A DNA stretch of 64,000 nt from Bradyrhizobium sp. DOA9 (GTDB lineage Bacteria; Pseudomonadota; Alphaproteobacteria; Rhizobiales; Xanthobacteraceae), in NCBI RefSeq assembly GCF_000617845.2, contig NZ_DF820425.1, positions 3,399,725-3,463,724 of the forward strand. The letters run 5' to 3'. The translations under genes were made by a program, and so were the position numbers. Below are positions 1 through 7,941 of the stretch, one piece after another. Every line of letters begins with the position of its first letter. Position 1 is the stretch's first letter. The notes below the pieces were generated by a model that worked only from the letters and a program-made list of their open reading frames with translations, did not search any database and was not told the origin of the DNA.

Positions 1-549
1 ACCATTCCGATCCGCGGCGACAGCTGGCTGAAATTCCAGTTCCTGCGCACCAAGCTGCCGTACTTCTATTTCGCGCTGGCGCTGTGCTGCCTCGCCTGGT
101 TCGTGACCTGGTGGCTGGAAAACTCCAAATGGGGATTTTGGTGGCGCGCGGTCAAGGACAACCCGGAGGCGGCCGAGAGCCTCGGTGTCGACGTGTTCAA
201 TTCCAAGATGGGTGCGGCCGCCGTCTCCGCCTTCCTGGTCGCCGTCGGCGGCAGCTTTTACGCCCAGTTCGTCTCCTACATCGATCCTGAGAGCGTCATG
301 GGCTTTCAGTTCTCCCTGCTGATGGCGCTGCCGGCCGTGCTCGGCGGCATCGGCACCCTGTGGGGGCCGGTGCTCGGGGCGGCCATCCTCATCCCGCTGA
401 CCGAGCTGACGCGCTTCAAGTTCGGCGGCTCGGGGCGCGGCGTCGACCTCATCGTCTACGGCACGCTGATCGTCCTGATCTCGCTGGCCTTGCCGCGGGG
501 ACTGCTCAGCCTGTTTTCACGCCCGAAGAAGACGGGGGTCGCACGATGA
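1..549 (+). CDS. livM: Branched-chain amino-acid-type ABC transporter permease, LivM family (5' end outside window)
   Basis: The frame is open from base 1, so the gene starts upstream of the window and only the C-terminal 182 residues are seen. The visible part has several hydrophobic segments and the LivM-type cytoplasmic loop that contacts the ATPase (AVKDNPEAAESLGVDVF). In the family this inner-membrane permease pairs with LivH to move hydrophobic amino acids or related small acids. Its TGA overlaps the ATG of livG (ATGA at 546-549), so the genes are translationally coupled. The ATG at 103 lies inside conserved protein and is not the true start. The substrate cannot be told from this fragment; the sugar-acid genes downstream raise the possibility of a non-amino-acid cargo, but that is only proximity. 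Confidence 0.9.
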   Translation, partial: TIPIRGDSWLKFQFLRTKLPYFYFALALCCLAWFVTWWLENSKWGFWWRAVKDNPEAAESLGVDVFNSKMGAAAVSAFLVAVGGSFYAQFVSYIDPESVMGFQFSLLMALPAVLGGIGTLWGPVLGAAILIPLTELTRFKFGGSGRGVDLIVYGTLIVLISLALPRGLLSLFSRPKKTGVAR

Positions 550-1277
550 CCGCGCTGCTCGAAACCCGCGGCGTCTGGCAGCGCTTCGGCGGCCTCGTCG
601 CCAACAGCGACGTCTCGATCTCGGTCGGCCGCGGCGAGATCGTCGGCCTGATCGGCCCGAACGGCGCCGGCAAGTCGACGCTGTTCAATCTCATCGCCGG
701 CGTGCTGCCGCCGACGCAAGGCTCGATTCTATTCGACGGCGAGGACGTCACCCGCATGCCGGCGGCGGTGCGCTGCCAGCGCGGGATAGGGCGCACCTTC
801 CAGGTGGTCAAGAGTTTCGAGACCATGACCGTCATCGACAACGTCATCGTCGGTGCGCTCGTGCGCAACACCGTGATGCGCGAAGCGCGCCGCAAGGCGC
901 ATGAGGTGCTTGAGTTTACCGGCCTTGCCGCCCGGGCCGACGTGCTCGCCAGCGACCTCGTGCCGGCCGAGAAGCGCCGCCTCGAAGTCGCCCGTGCGCT
1001 CGCCACCGAACCGAAGCTGCTGCTGCTCGACGAGGTCCTCACCGGTCTCACGCCGACCGAAGCGCAGACCGGCGTTGCCCTGGTGCGCAAGGTGCGCGAT
1101 GCCGGCATCACCGTGCTGATGGTCGAGCACGTCATGGAGATCGTGATGCCGCTGGTCGACCGCGCCATCGTGCTCGACCTCGGCAAGGTGCTGGTCGAGG
1201 GCAAGCCCACTGAGGTCGTGCGCGATCCCAAGGTGATCAAGGCATATCTGGGAGATCGTCATGCTGTCGGTGCGTGA
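546..1277 (+). CDS. livG: ABC transporter ATP-binding protein, LivG family
   Basis: This 243-residue ATPase energises the LivHM-type importer at the cytoplasmic face of the inner membrane. Walker A GPNGAGKST is at about residues 37-45, Walker B is LLLLDEVLTG, and the switch histidine is in VLMVEHVMEI. The signature region reads LVPAEKRRLEVARAL, without the canonical LSGGQ; LivG proteins commonly have a relaxed signature, so this is a variant and not a lesion. The ATG at 546 overlaps the livM stop, and the 3' end overlaps livF by 17 bases. This arrangement argues for one livM-livG-livF transcript. The longer open frame upstream of 546 lies inside livM and is not used. Confidence 0.93.
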   Translation: MTALLETRGVWQRFGGLVANSDVSISVGRGEIVGLIGPNGAGKSTLFNLIAGVLPPTQGSILFDGEDVTRMPAAVRCQRGIGRTFQVVKSFETMTVIDNVIVGALVRNTVMREARRKAHEVLEFTGLAARADVLASDLVPAEKRRLEVARALATEPKLLLLDEVLTGLTPTEAQTGVALVRKVRDAGITVLMVEHVMEIVMPLVDRAIVLDLGKVLVEGKPTEVVRDPKVIKAYLGDRHAVGA

Positions 1278-1965
1278 AGTCACCACCGCCTATCAGGGCC
1301 TGGTCGCGATCTCCGCGGTTTCGATCGAGGTCCAGAAGGGCGAGATCGTCTGCGTCGCCGGCGCCAACGGCGCGGGCAAGTCGACGCTGCTCAAATCCAT
1401 CGCCGGTGCCGAGCGCCCGCGCTCGGGCACCGTGACGTTCGACGGCAAGCGCCTCGACGGCATGGCGCAGCATCACATCACGGCCACCGGCATCGCCTAT
1501 GTGCCGGAGAACCGCCGTCTGTTTCCGCGCCTGTCGGTGCGCGACAATCTTCGCCTCGGCAGCTATCTCTACCGGGGCGAAGCGAATCGCGAAGAGCCGC
1601 TCGAGCTCGTCTTCAAGCTGTTTCCGCGCCTCCAGGAACGTCTGGAGCAGCGCGCCGAGACGCTAAGCGGCGGCGAGCAGCAGATGCTCGCGATCGGCCG
1701 CGCCCTGATGACGCGCCCGCGGCTGTTGATGCTGGACGAGCCCTCGCAAGGAATCATGCCGAAACTGGTGGACGAAATCTTCCAGGCGGTGAAGCTGATC
1801 CGCGATTCCGGCATGACCGTCCTGATCGTCGAGCAGCGCATGGCGGAATGCCTGGAGATCGCCGACCGTGCCTACATCCTGCAAACCGGCCGCGTGCTGA
1901 TGCAGGGCCCGGCCGCGGAGATCAAGGGCAATCCGGACGTGCGGAAGGCGTATCTGGGGCTGTAG
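1261..1965 (+). CDS. livF: ABC transporter ATP-binding protein, LivF family
   Basis: This is the second ATPase of the branched-chain amino-acid-type importer, 234 residues. Walker A GANGAGKST is at residues 34-42, the signature LSGGEQQM is intact, Walker B is LLMLDEPSQG, and the switch histidine position is occupied by Gln in VLIVEQRMAE, as is usual in LivF. Length and motif order are standard for the family. It overlaps livG by 17 bases and is the last gene of the unit. A palindromic repeat follows the TAG stop directly and separates it from the convergent otnC. Confidence 0.93.
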   Translation: MLSVREVTTAYQGLVAISAVSIEVQKGEIVCVAGANGAGKSTLLKSIAGAERPRSGTVTFDGKRLDGMAQHHITATGIAYVPENRRLFPRLSVRDNLRLGSYLYRGEANREEPLELVFKLFPRLQERLEQRAETLSGGEQQMLAIGRALMTRPRLLMLDEPSQGIMPKLVDEIFQAVKLIRDSGMTVLIVEQRMAECLEIADRAYILQTGRVLMQGPAAEIKGNPDVRKAYLGL

Positions 1966-1972
1966 GCACAAC

Positions 1973-2060
1973 CGTCATTGCGAGGAGCTCTTGCGACGAA
2001 GCAATCCAGAATCTCTCCGCAGAAAGACTCTGGATTGCTTCGCTGCGCTCGCAATGACGA
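1973..2060. repeat. Palindromic intergenic repeat, family A (copy A1)
   Basis: The element begins CGTCATTGCGAGGAGC and ends TCGCAATGACGA. It is an imperfect inverted repeat whose inner parts are GAAGCAATCCAGA and TCTGGATTGCTTC. The left arm has the long form with GGAGCTCTTGCGAC and the right arm the short form with GCTGCGCTCGC. It sits between the convergent livF and otnC. Six further copies or part copies occur in this window. It may act as a transcription end or mRNA 3' stabiliser; that is inference. Confidence 0.9.
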
Positions 2061-2074
2061 GGATGGAGCCGAGC

Positions 2075-2743
2075 CTAGTGCCCATGCTCCGGCAGCGTCA
2101 CCCCGAACGCTTTCACCAGATCCTTCACCTGCTCCGGCGTCAGATACCGCGGGTTCATGCCGCGCAGCAGCAGGTACAGCTTCGCCGTCTCCTCCAGCTC
2201 CTCCGTGGCGAACACCGCCGCTTCCAGCGTGTCGCCGGCGACGACCGGGCCGTGATTGGCGAGCAGTACGGATGAGTATTTCCCCGCCAGGCCCCTGATC
2301 GCATCCGCGACCGCGGGATCGCCGGGGCGGTAATAGGGCACGAGCGCGGTGGCGCCGCATTTCATCAAATAATAGGCCGTCATCGGCGGCAGCGCGGCAC
2401 GGGGGTCGATTTCGGGCAGCATCGAGAGCGCGACCGAATGGGTGGAGTGCAGATGCACGATGGCCCGCGCGCCGCCGCGCGTGTCGTAGAGCGCAGTGTG
2501 CAGCGGAACTTCCTTGGTCGGCGCATCGCCCGAGACCAACCGGCCCTGCTGGTCCAGCCGCGACAATTTTGCGGGATCGAGGAAGCCGAGCGAGGCGTTG
2601 GTCGGCGTCACCAGCCAGCCATCGTCCAGCCTGACGCTGATATTGCCGGAGGAGCCCGGCGTCAGCCCGCGCTCGAACAGGGATCGTCCGAAGCGGCAGA
2701 TATCCTCGCGCAGCCTTGTTTCGTCGCTCGTTTCGGTTTTCAT
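2075..2743 (-). CDS. otnC: 3-oxo-tetronate 4-phosphate decarboxylase, class II aldolase/adducin family
   Basis: The product is about 222 residues and looks like OtnC, which decarboxylates 3-oxo-tetronate 4-phosphate to dihydroxyacetone phosphate in erythronate and threonate use. Family marks are GLTPGSSGNISVR near the N-terminus, the metal-binding HLHSTHS, and LLANHGPVV with the third histidine. I chose the ATG at 2743 because AGG lies about 10 bases upstream and the protein length then fits the family; ATG 2752 and GTG 2767 are in frame. It is divergent from ltnD-otnI-otnK, whose products supply its substrate, so the shared 2744-2858 region probably controls both. Other class II aldolases, such as fuculose-phosphate aldolase, are excluded mainly by this context. 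Confidence 0.88.
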   Translation of the reverse strand: MKTETSDETRLREDICRFGRSLFERGLTPGSSGNISVRLDDGWLVTPTNASLGFLDPAKLSRLDQQGRLVSGDAPTKEVPLHTALYDTRGGARAIVHLHSTHSVALSMLPEIDPRAALPPMTAYYLMKCGATALVPYYRPGDPAVADAIRGLAGKYSSVLLANHGPVVAGDTLEAAVFATEELEETAKLYLLLRGMNPRYLTPEQVKDLVKAFGVTLPEHGH

Positions 2744-2806
2744 GGCCGTCATGCCTGCTTGTCTCACGCTTTGGCAGCGCGGCCAAGCCGTGTTATTCGG
2801 TTGCCA

Positions 2807-2826
2807 AGCTGCCGCGAAGGGCAGCT
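2807..2826. promoter_or_regulatory. Inverted repeat in the otnC/ltnD divergent promoter region
   Basis: AGCTGCC and GGCAGCT form 7-base arms around a 6-base spacer, about 32 bases upstream of the ltnD start. The position suits an operator for a regulator of the sugar-acid genes. No regulator gene lies next to the cluster in this window, so the binding protein is unknown. Confidence 0.3.
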
Positions 2827-2858
2827 ATTTGGGAAACGTTCGCAAGGGTCAGTTGCCT

Positions 2859-3776
2859 ATGTCCGCCTCCACCTCACAAGGTCAGCGTATCGCCGTCGTC
2901 GGGCTCGGCTCGATGGGATTTGGCATGGCCACCTCGCTCAAGCGCGCCGGCCATGTCGTGACTGGCTGCGACGTCTCGGCGGATGCCGTCGCGCGCTTCG
3001 TGAAGGACGGCGGCGCGGGCGCCAGGACGCCAGCCGAAGCGGTCAGGGACGCCGATATCGTCGTCAGCGTCGTCGTCAATGCCGCGCAGACTGAGGCGAT
3101 CCTGTTCGGCAAGGATGGCGCGGCCGAAACCATGCCGAAGGACAGCGTGTTCATCTCCTCGGCGACCATGGACCCGGATGTGGCGCGGCGTCTCGCAAAA
3201 CAGCTGGAGGCGACCGGCCGGCACTATCTGGACGCGCCGATCTCCGGCGGGGCGCAGCGCGCCGCGCAAGGCGAATTGACGATTCTTGCCTCCGGCAGTG
3301 CCGCTGCGTTTGCGAAAGCTCGCCCCGCGCTCGACGCCATGGCTGCAAAACTCTACGAGCTCGGCGATGCCGCCGGGCAGGGCGCGGCGTTCAAGATGAT
3401 CAATCAGCTGCTCGCCGGCGTGCACATCGCCGCCGCATCGGAAGCGATGGCGTTCGCGGCCAAGCAGGGCCTCGACATCCGCAAGGTCTACGAGGTGATC
3501 ACGGCCTCCGCCGGCAATTCCTGGATGTTCGAGAATCGCATGCCGCACGTGCTCGATGGCGACTACACGCCGCGCAGCGCCGTGGAGATCTTCGTCAAGG
3601 ATCTCGGCATCATCCAGGACATGGCGCGCACCGCGCGCTTCCCGGTGCCGGTCTCCGCCGCCGCGCTCCAGATGTTCCTGATGACGTCGGCCGCCGGCAT
3701 GGGCCGCGACGATGATGCCTCGGTGGCGCGGATGTATGCGCAGGTCACCGGCGTCAAGCTGCCCGGCGACAAGTAA
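2859..3776 (+). CDS. ltnD: L-threonate/D-erythronate dehydrogenase, 3-hydroxyisobutyrate dehydrogenase family
   Basis: This 305-residue NAD(P)-dependent oxidoreductase has the Rossmann motif VGLGSMGFGMA near the N-terminus, the substrate loop DAPISGGAQRA and the catalytic lysine in FKMINQLLAG. In the oxo-tetronate pathway the enzyme oxidises the C2 hydroxyl of a four-carbon acid sugar to 2-oxo-tetronate. The specific name rests on its place beside otnI, otnK and otnC; on sequence alone it could be another beta-hydroxyacid dehydrogenase. The ATG at 2859 gives the usual family N-terminus; the long upstream open frame is antisense to otnC. otnI starts 13 bases after its stop, so the two are probably cotranscribed. 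Confidence 0.85.
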   Translation: MSASTSQGQRIAVVGLGSMGFGMATSLKRAGHVVTGCDVSADAVARFVKDGGAGARTPAEAVRDADIVVSVVVNAAQTEAILFGKDGAAETMPKDSVFISSATMDPDVARRLAKQLEATGRHYLDAPISGGAQRAAQGELTILASGSAAAFAKARPALDAMAAKLYELGDAAGQGAAFKMINQLLAGVHIAAASEAMAFAAKQGLDIRKVYEVITASAGNSWMFENRMPHVLDGDYTPRSAVEIFVKDLGIIQDMARTARFPVPVSAAALQMFLMTSAAGMGRDDDASVARMYAQVTGVKLPGDK

Positions 3777-3789
3777 CAGAGGATCTCCA

Positions 3790-4572
3790 ATGCCCCGCTT
3801 CGCCGCCAATCTCACGATGATGTTCACCGAGGTGCCGTTCCTCGACCGCTTCGACGCCGCTGCGCAAGCCGGCTTCACCGCGGTCGAGTTCCTGTTTCCC
3901 TACGAGCATCCCGCCGAGGCCGTCGGCGAGCGGCTCAAGCGCAACGGCCTGACCCAAGCGCTGTTCAACCTGCCACCGGGAGACTGGAATGCCGGCGAGA
4001 AGGGCTTTGCCGCGCTGCCGGCGCGCTTCAATGATCTCAAGGCGAGCCTGGAGACGGCGCTGCCTTATGCCAAGGCGACCGGCGTCAAGCGCCTGCACCT
4101 GATGGCCGGCATCGCCAACCGCAGCGAGCGCGTCGCGATCGAGGCGTTTTACAAGTCGGTGGCGTGGGCCGCCGAATTCTTCGCACCGCACGGCATCGAT
4201 ATCGTGCTCGAGCCGATCAATGCCCGCAACGTGCCCGGCTACTTCCTCAACGATTTCGGCTTCACGCGCGACCTGATCCAGGAGTTGCGGCTGCCGAACC
4301 TGAAGCTCCAGTTCGACATCTATCACTGCCAGATCATCCATGGCGACGTCACCATGCGGCTGCGCCAGATGATGCCGATCATCGGCCACATCCAGATCGC
4401 CAGCATCCCGTCGCGCAACGAGCCCGACGGCGAGGAGCTGAACTACCCGTTCCTGTTCGAAGAGCTCGACCGGCTCGGCTATGCCGGCTTCGTCGGCTGC
4501 GAATACAATCCGCGCGGCAAGACCACCGACGGCCTCGCCTGGTTCAAGCCTTATGCGGGAGTGAAGCCGTGA
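3790..4572 (+). CDS. otnI: 2-oxo-tetronate isomerase, hydroxypyruvate isomerase-like TIM barrel
   Basis: The 260-residue protein begins MPRFAANLTMMFTEVPFLDR, a hallmark of the Hyi/OtnI family. It keeps the barrel's metal and catalytic acids: Glu in VLEPIN, Asp and His in FDIYHCQ, and Glu in GCEYNP near the C-terminus. OtnI isomerises 2-oxo-tetronate to 3-oxo-tetronate for phosphorylation by OtnK. The start at 3790 has GGAT upstream. It lies between ltnD and otnK, and its TGA overlaps the GTG of otnK. Hydroxypyruvate isomerase of the glyoxylate pathway is the alternative, but the neighbouring otnK and otnC favour OtnI. Confidence 0.9.
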   Translation: MPRFAANLTMMFTEVPFLDRFDAAAQAGFTAVEFLFPYEHPAEAVGERLKRNGLTQALFNLPPGDWNAGEKGFAALPARFNDLKASLETALPYAKATGVKRLHLMAGIANRSERVAIEAFYKSVAWAAEFFAPHGIDIVLEPINARNVPGYFLNDFGFTRDLIQELRLPNLKLQFDIYHCQIIHGDVTMRLRQMMPIIGHIQIASIPSRNEPDGEELNYPFLFEELDRLGYAGFVGCEYNPRGKTTDGLAWFKPYAGVKP

Positions 4573-5855
4573 CCCCTGCAGCAAAAATTTCTCTTGGCTG
4601 CATCGCCGACGACTACACCGGCGCCTCCGATCTCGCCAACACGCTGACGCGCGCCGGCCTGCGCACCGTCCAGACCATCGGCATCCCTGCCGACGATCTG
4701 GCGCTGCCCGAGGTCGATGCCGTCGTGGTGTCGCTGAAGAGCCGCTCGATCGAGGCCGGCCTTGCCGTGGCGCGCTCGCGCGCGGCAGACAAATGGCTGC
4801 GCGGCCGCGGGGCGGGTCACGTGCTGTTCAAGATCTGCTCGACCTTCGATTCCACTGATTCAGGCAATATCGGCCCCGTCATGGACGCGCTGCGTGCCGA
4901 TTGCGGCGAGGGAGCCGTGCTGGTGACGCCGGCCTTTCCGGAGACCGGGCGCACCGTCTATCAGGGCAATCTGTTCGTCGGCGCCGTCCCGCTCAACGAG
5001 AGCCCGCTGAAGGACCATCCCCTCAACCCGATGCATGATTCCAACCTGGTGCGCGTGCTGGCGCGCCAGAGCAGGACGCAAGTAGGCCTCGTCGATCTCG
5101 CCACCGTCACGCGCGGCGCGGACGCCGTGCGGGCACGGCTGGCCGAGCTCGCCGCCAAGGGCATTGGTGCGGCGATCATCGACGCCGTGTTCGACCGCGA
5201 CCTCGAGACCATCGGTCTCGTCGCCGCCGAGCATCTTCTGTCGGTCGGCGCGTCCGGCATGGGCCTCGGGCTTGCGCGCGCGCTGATGTCGACGGGCAAG
5301 GTGAAGCCGGCGCCGGGCAGCGAAACCGGCACAGCCGTCGGCGGCCTCGCGGCATGCCTTGCCGGCAGCTGCTCGCAGGCGACGCTTCAGCAGATCGCCG
5401 GCGCCGAACGCATCATGCCCGTGCTTCATCTCGATCCGGAGCGGATCGTCGCGGGCGCCGGCGAAGCGCAGCGCGCGCTGGACTGGGCGAGGCCGCGGCT
5501 TGCGGAGGGACCGGTGCTGATCGCTTCGAGCGCGACGCCGGACGCCGTTGCCGCCGTGCAGGCACGCCATGGCCGCGATGCCGCAGGCCACGCCATCGAG
5601 CAGGCCATGGCCGGCATCGCCGAGGCACTGGTGCACGCCGGCGTCCGTCGCCTGATCGTCGCCGGCGGCGAGACATCCGGCGCCGTGGTCGATCGGTTGA
5701 AGATTCCGGGATTTCTCGTAGGCGTCGAAATCGCGGCGGGAGTCCCGGTGCTGCGCGCGGTGGGTGCAAGCTCCGGCGAGATGTTGCTCGCCTTGAAATC
5801 CGGAAACTTCGGCGGTCCGGAGTTCTTCTCCGACGCGCTTAGGCTCATGCGCTGA
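4569..5855 (+). CDS. otnK: 3-oxo-tetronate kinase, four-carbon acid sugar kinase family (DUF1537)
   Basis: The 428-residue product has the DUF1537 fold: an N-terminal substrate domain with IADDYTGASDLANTL and a C-terminal nucleotide-binding domain with VAGGETSGAVVDRL. It phosphorylates 3-oxo-tetronate at C4, giving the OtnC substrate. Translation probably starts at GTG 4569, which overlaps the otnI stop (GTGA); the longer upstream frame runs through otnI out of phase. Length matches the family. With otnC, ltnD and otnI it completes a route from erythronate/threonate to dihydroxyacetone phosphate. The 168 bases after it hold only an imperfect stem (CGGCT...AGCCG, about 5900-5925). Confidence 0.9.
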   Translation: MTPAAKISLGCIADDYTGASDLANTLTRAGLRTVQTIGIPADDLALPEVDAVVVSLKSRSIEAGLAVARSRAADKWLRGRGAGHVLFKICSTFDSTDSGNIGPVMDALRADCGEGAVLVTPAFPETGRTVYQGNLFVGAVPLNESPLKDHPLNPMHDSNLVRVLARQSRTQVGLVDLATVTRGADAVRARLAELAAKGIGAAIIDAVFDRDLETIGLVAAEHLLSVGASGMGLGLARALMSTGKVKPAPGSETGTAVGGLAACLAGSCSQATLQQIAGAERIMPVLHLDPERIVAGAGEAQRALDWARPRLAEGPVLIASSATPDAVAAVQARHGRDAAGHAIEQAMAGIAEALVHAGVRRLIVAGGETSGAVVDRLKIPGFLVGVEIAAGVPVLRAVGASSGEMLLALKSGNFGGPEFFSDALRLMR

Positions 5856-6023
5856 GCGCAGAGCCTCCTTAGTCCATCGTTCATTTCTTTCGGCTTCGGT
5901 ACTCGTACGGAGCCGCAGTCGACATTTGCGCAGGTGCTCTGCGCTCAGATGTCGCCGCAGCTCCTCTTTGGTTGATTCCTAGAGCTTCGACGCGCATCCG
6001 CGCCAGCACAACGAGATCCGATT

Positions 6024-7715
6024 ATGTTCGCCAACATTTCCATCCGCGCCAAGATCATCAGTGTCGTGGCATTCCTGCTCGTCGCGATGGCCGGCATGGG
6101 CCTGCTCGCCATCATGAAGATGCGGACGATGAACGCCAACACCGTCGACATCACCACGAACTGGATGCCCAGCGTACGGGTGATCGGAGACCTGCGTGCC
6201 GCGGTCATCACCTATCGGAACGTGGTGCGCCAGCACATGCTGGCCGAAGCTCTGGACGACAAGCTCGCGGTGGAGAAGACCGCTGCCACCGTGACTGAAA
6301 TGCTTGCCAAGACGCGCAGCAAGTACGAGCCCATGATCAGCTCCCCGGAAGAGCGGGCGCTCTACGGCCAATGGTCCAAGTTCTGGGATGAGTACAAAAA
6401 GGGCACCGAAGAGGTGATGGCGCTCTCGCGCAAGGAGGCCGGCAAGTTCCCGCGCGAGGCGCAGGAGCTCAACTCCAAGACGGTCAACAAGCTCGGTCTT
6501 CAGGCAGACGAAGTCCTGACCAAGGACATCGAGCTCAACACCAAGGGCGGCGAACAGGCCGCTCAGGACGCTGCCGACAGCTACGCCTTCGCCTTCATGC
6601 TGGTCTCGGCCATTCTCGGCGCTGCCATCGTCATCGGCATCGCCGTCAGCTTCTACCTCGTGCGCGACGTCTCCAACGGCATCAACTCGATCACCCTGCC
6701 GATGCAGGCGCTGGGCCGGGGCGACCTCTCCGCCGAGGTCCCGCATCGCGGCGAGAAGACCGAGATCGGCGCCATGGCCGACGTGCTCCAGATCTTCAAG
6801 GAGGCGTTGATCGCGAAGAAGGCCGCCGACGAAGCCGCCGTGGCCGATGCCGAGGCCAAGATCGAGCACGGCCGCCGCGTCGACGATATCACGCGGGAAT
6901 TCGAAACGATGATCGGCGAGATCGTGCAGACCGTGTCGTCGGCCTCGAGCCAGCTGGAAGCCTCCGCCTCGACCCTGACCGCGACCGCCGACCGCTCGCA
7001 GCGGCTGGCGACCACGGTGGCCGGCGCCTCGGAGGAAGCCTCGACCAACGTGCAGTCGGTGGCTTCGGCGACCGAGGAGATGGCATCGTCGGTCGGCGAG
7101 ATCAGCCGCCAGGTGCAGGAATCGGCGCGGATGGCGGGCGATGCGGTCGGTCAGGCCCGCGCCACCACCGAGCGCGTCAGCGAATTGTCCAAGGCCGCCG
7201 CACGCATCGGCGACGTGGTCGAGTTGATCAACACCATCGCCGGCCAGACCAATCTGCTGGCGCTGAATGCCACCATCGAGGCCGCGCGCGCGGGTGAAGC
7301 CGGCCGCGGCTTCGCCGTGGTCGCCTCCGAGGTGAAGGCGCTCGCCGAGCAGACCGCAAAGGCGACCGGCGAGATCGGCCAGCAGATCTCCGGCATCCAG
7401 ACGGCGACCAATGATTCGGTCGGCGCCATCAAGGAGATCTCCTCGACCATCGAGCGCCTGTCGGAGATCTCGTCGGCCATCGCCGCGGCAGTGGAAGAGC
7501 AGGGCGCCGCGACGCAGGAGATCGCCCGCAACGTGCAGCAGGCGGCGCAGGGCACCCAGCAGGTGTCGTCCAACATCACCGACGTGCAGCGCGGCGCGAC
7601 CGAGACCGGCACCGCCTCCTCCCAGGTGCTGTCCGCGGCGCAGATGCTGTCGAATGATTCGAGCCGGCTGAAGACCGAGGTCGGCAGGTTCCTCTCCAAC
7701 GTCCGCGCGGCCTAA
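6024..7715 (+). CDS. Methyl-accepting chemotaxis protein with 4HB-type sensor domain
   Basis: The 563-residue receptor starts with a membrane helix (about residues 10-30) and a periplasmic region of roughly 150 residues of four-helix-bundle type. A second membrane helix follows at about 190-212 ([20 protein letters not shown]), then a HAMP linker and a long signalling coiled coil. The hairpin tip carries the invariant [17 protein letters not shown]. It would sense a small ligand and control CheA. The last 280 residues are nearly the same as those of the PAS receptor at 7942, which points to duplication or gene conversion. No che genes are nearby. A strong hairpin follows the stop. I cannot name the ligand. 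Confidence 0.92.
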   Translation: MFANISIRAKIISVVAFLLVAMAGMGLLAIMKMRTMNANTVDITTNWMPSVRVIGDLRAAVITYRNVVRQHMLAEALDDKLAVEKTAATVTEMLAKTRSKYEPMISSPEERALYGQWSKFWDEYKKGTEEVMALSRKEAGKFPREAQELNSKTVNKLGLQADEVLTKDIELNTKGGEQAAQDAADSYAFAFMLVSAILGAAIVIGIAVSFYLVRDVSNGINSITLPMQALGRGDLSAEVPHRGEKTEIGAMADVLQIFKEALIAKKAADEAAVADAEAKIEHGRRVDDITREFETMIGEIVQTVSSASSQLEASASTLTATADRSQRLATTVAGASEEASTNVQSVASATEEMASSVGEISRQVQESARMAGDAVGQARATTERVSELSKAAARIGDVVELINTIAGQTNLLALNATIEAARAGEAGRGFAVVASEVKALAEQTAKATGEIGQQISGIQTATNDSVGAIKEISSTIERLSEISSAIAAAVEEQGAATQEIARNVQQAAQGTQQVSSNITDVQRGATETGTASSQVLSAAQMLSNDSSRLKTEVGRFLSNVRAA

Positions 7716-7740
7716 GGCGCGGCCGCGGATAGATCGAATC

Positions 7741-7772
7741 AAGGGCGGCGCCAAAAGCGCCGCCCTTTTCTT
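7741..7772 (+). terminator. Rho-independent terminator after the first chemoreceptor
   Basis: AAGGGCGGCGC and GCGCCGCCCTT make a perfect 11-bp stem around a CAAAA loop, followed by TTC TTG. It starts 25 bases after the stop of the receptor gene. A weaker hairpin (GCGCCCGTA...TACGGGGCGC, 7812-7834) lies further on. Confidence 0.8.
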
Positions 7773-7941
7773 GCGGTACCGTGATGTCGTCTACCGGTAC
7801 GATCGTGGGGAGCGCCCGTAAACATACGGGGCGCCTATTTCATGGATAGTTAAATTCGCTTTACGAGGATCGCGGCAAGACGACTCGAGTAGCGGCCGTC
7901 CGAATTGCAATGTCCGATAGTCAATTCATTTGGGGCCCCCG

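Noticed and set aside
546..1277. LivG as a broken ATPase because of its odd signature motif
   Set aside because: LivG proteins often deviate from LSGGQ, and Walker A, Walker B and the switch histidine are intact.
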